Origin: Apostichopus japonicus
Lineage: Eukaryota > Echinodermata > Holothuroidea > Aspidochirotida > Stichopodidae
Direction: 5' to 3'
DNA length: 64,000 bases
NCBI RefSeq assembly: GCF_037975245.1
Contig: NC_092582.1
Coordinates: 2,730,001 to 2,794,000, forward strand
The notes below the pieces were generated by a model, which saw only the letters and a list, made by a program, of their open reading frames with translations, was not told the origin of the DNA and made no database searches. Both the position numbers and the translations under genes were made by a program. Shown in pieces: positions 37,401 through 46,400 of this stretch; positions within the stretch are counted from its first letter, which is position 1; each line of letters begins with the position of its first letter.

Positions 37401-40400
37401 GGGGCTGGGGGAGGGGCAAAAAAGGGAGTGGTGTAGCCTTTAAATGAATATTAATATTTTACGGAACATACAAGATAGTTAATGAACCATTTGTTCTACG
37501 ATTACAGTAGTTTCTAATGAGTTGAGAAATAGCATATATTTCTTTAGTCTTATATCAGCAGTTTTACAAAAAAGTTCGTTCCATGAATCCCTTTTCAAAA
37601 CCATCCAAATATTAAAACACTTTTCTCGGTGGGGGTGTGAATATATTGATGAATTATCATCTCATCCTTCGGGGAGGGGAAGAGCGTCTATGAGGGGGGG
37701 ATGTCGGTTCGTGAACAATCGGCCCTGCTCATGTCACTTCCGGCAGTGGTGTACACAGAAGACAGCAAGTTTGAACACATTAGTTCCTGTGGTTAGGCTA
37801 AGTCGATCCTAACATGTGTTATGAAAAAAAATCACTCACCGTATATCGAGTTTCATGTGATTGTCACGTGATGATCAACATGTCGACTGTTGCTATGGTA
37901 ATGCGCCATCCGGGTACTTAAAAACATGATGACGTGGTGTCATGCGTTTGGGTGATGATACGCTTGCGACGCGACACGATCATTCGAATCCTATTTTCGA
38001 TCTGTGACATGATGATCATTATATTTTCAACAACACGATACCTGAGATTGTGATGAGACAGCGATGCGATACGATAACATGCGATGTTACGATGTAATAT
38101 GCGAACGGCGCGAAGCGAACAATGAAGTAATATTTTCGCTCAAAGTAGCCGTTGTTCACTTATCTTTAGTCATACAAAATTATTTGGAAACCAAGTAACT
38201 TAAATTGGTCCTCACAATGTTGTGATGCGATCATGTGAAATGTGATGTGACGCGATACTACGTGACACCACGTGATCATTTGATTCACATTGAAATCGGA
38301 ATAATACCTTCAAACAATAAGGTTACTATTATACGTAAGGTCTGATACCAACTTTAAATAACCTTGTTCTTAACCCAGAATTATACAACTGCTCAGTTCA
38401 CCTGGTTGAACCTGTCACAATTCTGAAATTCTCTTATTCGATATCTTGTTAAACTAGATCGCGAAATTTCGCACTATTAACGATGCAAATACGTGACACG
38501 GTTCATACGCCGTGTATGCGTGTATGCGTGCAATTTACTCGACCCTTACATTCACGCTACGTAAAAACAAAATTCCCTATTATAACGGTTGATAGCCTCG
38601 CCTATATGCGAGTTGGTCGATAGTGTTATGGGTCTATTAAGTTGTGGCTATATTTGCTATACGGTCATCTGTTTGTACAGCGTGTTAAGCTGGTAAAAGT
38701 AATAACCATACCGGGTTGAACTTAAAATTACCAGAGTATAACATGGTATAATTCACGGTATAGTTGGCATGTAGCATCTTCCACACAGTCCACGCAGTAC
38801 GAAACGTTTGCTTGTTTACATTTTACTGTGCTAACTAAAGTTTGTATTTTAAGGGAAAATTGCCTTAAAAATGTTAGTGTAATTATTGGTACATTCCCGA
38901 AATAAATTCACAACTGCTATCCGAACAGTCCAACTTTTCCACCCCACCCTAGATCACAAATGCGCAAGAACGCGCGCACATGCGCGCACATGCGCACGCT
39001 CGCATATACCATCTTGTAGGTAATGAATGGCTGACGTCCCTCTGCCTTGTCCACACTATGGAAACGTCACTGCAACTAACGGTGGCTTCTTCTTCTTCAT
39101 CTTCTTCTTCTTAACTGCAAGAAAATACCTGTATTCAATATAAGGGAACTGTTGGTGCCCACCGAAGTCAAACAGGTCATACAATACATGAGCGCCCTCC
39201 TTACGCTTCCTCCCCTCCCTGACCATTCTTTGGTGACGTCATTCCAAGCAAAATGTTTTCCATAATGTTCTGTCTTTTTTCCTGCAGGTCAAGGACAACA
39301 CGGCATCAACAGGCAAGAGGGCGACACAGTACGTAGTGGCAGGAATCAACCTGGATGATTATCCGAGGTTGGAATGGAATACGTATGACCCTCAGCTCAT
39401 CGCTGAAGCTTTATTTGCCATTGCTAAGGTACGTAAGCCCGCCGCCCACTTTCAGACTCAACTCGACCGGTATAACGTAGAACATCGTGGATAGTCGTGG
39501 AAAATCGTGGAAAGTCGGGCGGCATACGTGTGCTTAAGACTAAGATGGATCAAAATTTTGCCAAATTTTAAGTCGCGTCGGCTTGAATCGGAAAAACCGA
39601 AATGTGACGTTTTTCCCGGCTGGCAATCGGCAGCGCGCGGTGGTGCACGACTACAACTGCACAGTTTCCACAAAATTGTAAACAATTATAACCAAATATT
39701 AATGCAACAAAGTAATTAATTTGAATGTGACTAAACGAGCTCCGATCGTTACCAGAAAGCGGTCGTTGAGTAAGCTTATCATTCGGTCAGTGGGCGGGGT
39801 TCAGTTGTAAGACAATGGGATGGGTGGACAATCGAAAAAACTAGGTCACGACGGTTAAGTTGAGTCGGTTCTTGGTCAATCGGACAGTGTTGTACTTGAA
39901 GTATAAGTAGGCCCTCATATATGTTTCCATTTGAGAGGGAAGGGATTTTATACAGAATCATTCAAGAAGCAAAACGCACGATTTAAATTCACTTTCATTA
40001 AACAGGTTTTAAATGAAAAATAATATCGAACTTACGAAACTGTTAAAAGCTGGTTCATAACTGGGTAATCGCAAAATTCATTTCGACTGATATTTTATTG
40101 TAACCATAAAATGAAAATGTATCATCAAATAACAAAATACCGCCCTCTCTTTCGTTCGGCAAAGTTGCGTTACAGAGTCCCAGCTTCCAACTAACAGTGT
40201 TTATTGTCATCTTTTTCATCATTTTTTCAACTTTCAGGTGATGAGTTTTCTGCGCATGATCTCCTTAACCGTAGTTAATCGTTACGTAGGGCCTATGCAG
40301 ATCTCTCTCGGCGGTATGTTGTTTGATATCATCAAGTTTCTCTTGATTTTCTGCTTCGTCTGGTTCGCGTTCTCACTCGGAATGAATCAACTCTACTGGT

Positions 40401-43400
40401 ACTACTCTGCGTTAATAACAAAAAGACCATTCGGAACGTAAGTGTATAATAGTTTCATTATACAAACATTCATTTCAAGGTTATCAGTATTTCATCTAGT
40501 CTCTGTCTATAGTTTAGTCTTTGAATTCGCCTCATTTATTTAAAGTCCTTGGTAACGTTGCCAGTTTGGCGTTTAAGACGCCAATAAAACGCCCAAAAAA
40601 CGCCATGATAAATTTTGAGTTTGATTTTTTTTTTTTTTGACAAATAAAACATACAAATCACGCCCTCAGTTTCTGTTATCACAAAGAACAAATGTATGGA
40701 TCTCACGTCACATTTTCAATTTGACTTTTCACGTATAGGTTAGGGGAGGCGATGGCGACCTTATTCTGGGCGTTATTTGGCCTCCCTGATATCAGTGTCG
40801 TAGACTTCACCACAGCCGTTGGGACAAAACACTACTTCACGCAAACTGTCGGCAACCTATTGTATGCGACATACCACGTGATTGCCATTGTCGTCCTTCT
40901 CAACGTGTTGATTGCTATGATGAGCAACACGTACACGAGAGTAGAGGTAAGTTTCCATCTCCACGTGAACCCCCATTCCATTCCCCTCTCCTTCACCCTA
41001 GGCTCTATCATCCTCCCACTGACCATCACCCTAATCCTCTCCCTGACCAGCACCCTGACCCTGACCATCAACCTCATCCCCACCCCCACCCCGCCGTGAT
41101 TTGTTTTTGCTGCGGAACGCATATCAAGCACACCAAACACCTTAAAAACAAGAATCGGGGATTCGGTTCCAATATTTATTCAAATTCCATGGCACTTTGC
41201 ATTCTCTATGCAAATTCTAATGTAAAAAAAACAAACCAATACTGATGTCGTGTGTGGTACTGCAGTGGTTATTTTATTTCTTGGCCAAAAATTAAGAAAT
41301 ATTACCCACCTTCTTTTAAGCCATTTTTAAGGCCAACTTTAATTGACAAGAATCTTACTGAAAAGTATCGGCTGATTTGTTTGCACTTATTTTGCACAAT
41401 TTCCGCCAGTGGAGTTCGATGCAGTTATTATTGCGCATGCGCTTCTATGTGTGGTTGGTAAAGTAGGATTAAAACCTGACCATTGCTTTAAACATATGTG
41501 TACTTACAAGACAGAGTTAAATCGTATTCACCGCCCAATTTACATCTCATCAACACATATCCTTGTTATACTTTCATCTCCGTGTATCCTTTGTTAAGCA
41601 TTCGGAATGACTTTAAACGCGACATAAAATGTTACACAGATGTCAACATTTTTTTGTTGATGTACAACACTGAGGATATAAACGTCCACACGTCAATACG
41701 TGTTCTTGTCTTTAAATGTCATTAAATGTTCAGCTTTTTTTAGTGAAATGAAAAAGCGGAATAGGCTTTCTATCTTCCCTTTTTTCTTGGAAACGAAATG
41801 TCACGAAAAAAGTAGGTGATAACATTAATCATAACAATGTGCTTTTGGCATTTTATAGACCATTCAATATCAACACATTATTGCGTAACTCGGGTCTGTT
41901 TCTTCTCCAGAAAATATGACATTTTACTTCAGACCAACTTTAGTAAACAGATAAATTATTCACATAAAAAGGATTACTTCTAAATTATTTCCTTTGATAT
42001 GATTTCCATCTTTACTTGTCTTCACACCGCCTATTGCACTCTCGCCATTGTGACAGAATGCACAATGAATATCTTTAACTCTTTGATCTGTATATAGAAG
42101 TAAGCGCAGACGTCCCATTCAATAACGTTAAAATTAAAATTAAATTAAAATAAAAAATTAAAATAAAGTATTCAGTATGACAGTTTCACTTGCTGGAGTT
42201 ACATTATTTAGAATCCCAATGATTTTGCTATCCTTTGCGTTGGTTATATTCAGTATCTTTGAAAATGAAAGATGATTTCAAACGCCAAAAAAGCGTTGGT
42301 ATAATAATAATAATAATATTTGCTTTTTTATAAAGCGTTTTATAACAGCGATAGGTCTCAAAGCGCTTTACAGACATTATATTACCCCTGGTCAATGATT
42401 TCGATGGTATCATTGATATGTTTTTTTTTCTCCATCTGTTCTTAATCAAATTCAGTAAATCTACTCCTGTTGAGAAATCAGGAAATTATCCAAATAGAAA
42501 TGGATCTTCACTAACAAATAAAAATAAACCTTCATTTTTAGATGGACGCAGACATCGAATGGAAGTTCTCCCGATCCAAATTATGGATGAGTTATTTCGA
42601 TGAGCTTGGTACAGTGCCGCCTCCTTTCAACATCCTTCCTTCTCCCAAATCGCTCTTTTACTTCTTACGGTGGTTGTTCTGTGATGTGTGTTGTCGTGGA
42701 GACATGGCAAAGAAATACAAGGTAAGACTTATGGTATAGCATACGCCCATTAAAAGCCCCATTGACTTACACACTAAATCACAAAAGTAATGTGGTCTCT
42801 AAGTCTAGATAGAAGTTCTCACTATAGCTAAACGCTATACCCATCACCGGATAGCTGACAAGTTGGCCTTTCATGGCACCATCAATTTTCTGTATCATGA
42901 CCATGTAGACTTTTTGCTATCCGAGCCGGAAGTTTGTCACTTGTAAACAAACCTCTTCACTCAGTGGTAAACAATTTTCCTTCGCTGCTCCTGTGAGGCC
43001 TAAAGGGGTCTAAAATTGCTTCAATTGACCCAATTTTCTCACCACATGTACTTCCATTCATGCTCTCTAACATGCAAGCCACAAAAAAAACTAGATCATG
43101 ATTGATAACAGGTCAAAAAAGATGTTCTGCTGCTGCTATTTGGCACTTTTCCTGAAGGAGAACAATCGAGCGGATGGATATAGACTCAGTGTATACGTCT
43201 GATATACCAAATTGAGCCCTTATCGTAAAGTAGAGCATTTCACAAATCGTGGAAAGTATTAGTGCATGACGTTTCAAGTCTCTTCGGAGGGAGAAGGAGG
43301 AGGGGTAGGAAGAGGAGGAGGAGGAATACTTAAACGAAGACAGAAAAAGACACCTTTAATACTGAGACAGATGGGACAGAATTATTGATTGGAAATTGAA

Positions 43401-46400
43401 CATAATTGTATAGAATTGACCTATATATAGGCAGAGAGCAGGATAGTGTGCATTAAGAAACATAGACAATATACAATTGAGAGGGCCTGCATGAGGTGTC
43501 AATGAGGTGTCAATCTTACCGAGATCTTTCTTCAGAGGTTGACAAACATAAAACAAGAGCATCAATGACGCAGTATCTCAATACTGGAAGTTTTAATTTT
43601 GATTCCTAAATTTCAAATCTTTGCTCTGTCTCTACAATTATCAATATCAACCATGGTACAACAAATATGCATTTATGCTACTTTGCCACGAATAGTCTCT
43701 GCAGGTTACACTTCATCCTGCGAGTGTTGCCTTTAGAGCCCATTGCCTGTTTGTCGAAAGAACGACGTTGCAAGGTTTAGTAATGTCATGGGTCATGGGT
43801 CAGTCTCAGTGTCTGACTTTTTGGTCATATAGTTTGACGTCAATGACAACGGCCAAATTAGAAGAGGTGAACAACTCGACCATATTCTTGATGCCCGCCT
43901 TGAGAGCTAGGCCTATTGACCTACTGTATGTTACTGTAGACTGTAGTGGTGACTACCATCAAAACTGTGTCCACTTCCAAGTATCAAAACAACCCACGTT
44001 TTTCCATCTCAATTTTTCTGACATGAAGATTTCATGGATTTATGACTTGGAAAAAATAATGTAAAAGAAGATTACAAGTTCTTATATGCAAGTGATGGGT
44101 GGCCTCCTCCTCCCCTAATAGCCACCTCAGTTCCTCTCCATTTTGTTATTTTATTTTATTTTTTTGTACATTTGATGTCAAACATCACAGGTTCAAAAGA
44201 AAGCTAAACATACTTCTTATAACCTTATACATCTTATATCCTTATAAATAAAACATAACCTTATACAATTTTTATAGTCTTATGAAAGTTGTGATGCTAT
44301 GGCCGGCTCCTCTTTTATACGTACCCATCAAACAAACTTACCCTGGTCCTTCCTAGGAAAAGCTGTCTGAACACCAGTACAATGCTAATGTGGCTATCAC
44401 TGAAAGCCTAACAGGCCTAGGCCTATATATATTTTTTAAATGCACTAGGCCTAAGTAGCCTTCAGAAGTACAAGAATGTGTATACGTAACTATACAAAAA
44501 TACATGAATGGCAATCAAACAAACTTATCATGGCCCTTGCTCTGAAAAGCTACCTGAACACCAGTACTATCCTTAAATGGATGTTACAAAAACGAAGGCC
44601 TAATATAAATTAAATGCACTACGTAGAATTTAGCAGTACACAATGTGTATATGTAATTAGCATGCAATACACTACACCTCGCGTACCTAACTACAGTACA
44701 GATAATTGGTCGCGAGGGTAGCCATTTTCGTATATCTAACATGTAGCTGTCATGAGTCATAGCCAATCTGCTACAAAACAGACTTGGAGGCGGGGCTTAA
44801 TTATCAAAAACGGACCTTTTTACTAAAAGTAGGGGCGGCAGCTCAGTGTTGTTTTAAGAAAGAAAAATCATTTAAACATCAAATAAAGCAAATAAAAGCC
44901 ATAAAATGTCATATATAGCTAGTAAAATTCTTATTAATACCTACCTGTAAACAACAAATGAAAGTTTAAAATGTTAATAAAATATATAATACATAGGACC
45001 CTATCTTAGACGATACCACTGTTGAAAGACAATTCTATTCTATTCTCTTTCATAAACATTAAACCGCAGATAACAAACCAATCGCTGTCCACGTGTCCAT
45101 AATAAACCATAGACATCGAATAATAATTAATAAATGAGCAGCAAAACGTGGGCAAAAGTTCTCTACAAACAAGTTTTGGAGCGTGTGCAAAAAAGGTCTG
45201 CCAAAGTGTGTTTTCAGCCCGATTTGGACATAAATCGGTGAAAAAGTCATAGAATGAGATACAATTCTGGAATAAAAAATAGTAACTTTTGTTGGTCTAT
45301 ATGATATATTCTTGCTCTGGAAATTCCAGAGAAAAAGAACTTTGTTTGAAGACGCTGAAAATTTTTTAAGAGAAGAGAGAGTCCCACTTACTGTTACAAT
45401 ATCTCTATACATGTAATGTATTGAGATAAAAACAGTCAAATGAAACATTTTCCAATGTTTTAATGAACTTGTTTTGAAAGAAAATATGAAACGGAAGTTT
45501 ATTGTTATCGTTATATGTCTCAATACTTTCCCTGAAATTTTCTGTGAAAGGAGCGTTCATCGTTGATTTTGGTGGTAAAAAATATTTTTAATTGATTAAA
45601 ACAGCATAGGACATGGTTAGGATGGGGGTAAGGTTGAGGGTGAGGGTGAGAGAGAGAGAGAGGGAAATGGAAATGGAGGGGTGAGGTGGGGTGACGATTG
45701 AAACTTACCTCTACTAGCGTGTAAGTGTTGTTTGAATAGAACCCTAATTCACGTTTAAATATTGGTGACAAGATCTGTAAGGATGTCTTGTTTTATACAA
45801 TTTACAATCTTATTTCGATTAAATGTTCATTGCCGGAAATTGGCGACCAACTACAAGCAGGTGTTTTAAATCTAGCAGTTTCCTAGTTTCATTGATTGTT
45901 CATTCCAGCTAATCACTTTTTAATTAAATCGATTTGAAACATTGTGACGAAAAAGTATCTGAATGCAAACACACTTCATTTAAAGTAAAATTAATTTGAA
46001 GAAACAAAACAAAATGTGTAACATTACTAGAAACGCATGTTCTCCTTTAACATTCCTGGAATCTTTGATGCACATTTTCGTGAAACCGTTTAAGATCCCA
46101 TTTAATGTAGAGGGATAAATAAGAAACGTTGGTATAAAGAAAATTAGGAATTCACTTGGAAGTTGTAACCTCACCCGGGTAAAGTAATTTCTACAGTGAG
46201 AGAAAATTCTTCAGCATGAAACAAAATTAGCCAATATATACCTACGACCTGGGAAGTTAGTATGAAGAAAGTTTCAAAGTAATATCTTTTTAACTAAGAC
46301 TCTGTGTAGGTATAGGTTTTGGCATAAAGTTGCCAGAAATATTGAATCAATCACCAAAAATAAATACAAAATAAGAAAAATTGATAAAAAGTGGAATGAT

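Noticed and set aside
41409-41725. Overlapping open frames in TRPC intron 9
   Set aside because: They lie between two exons that join in phase and carry no domain.
45059-45523. 154-residue open frame on the minus strand within TRPC intron 10
   Set aside because: No recognisable domain, low-complexity hydrophobic composition, no splice sites or signals; probably chance in AT-rich DNA.
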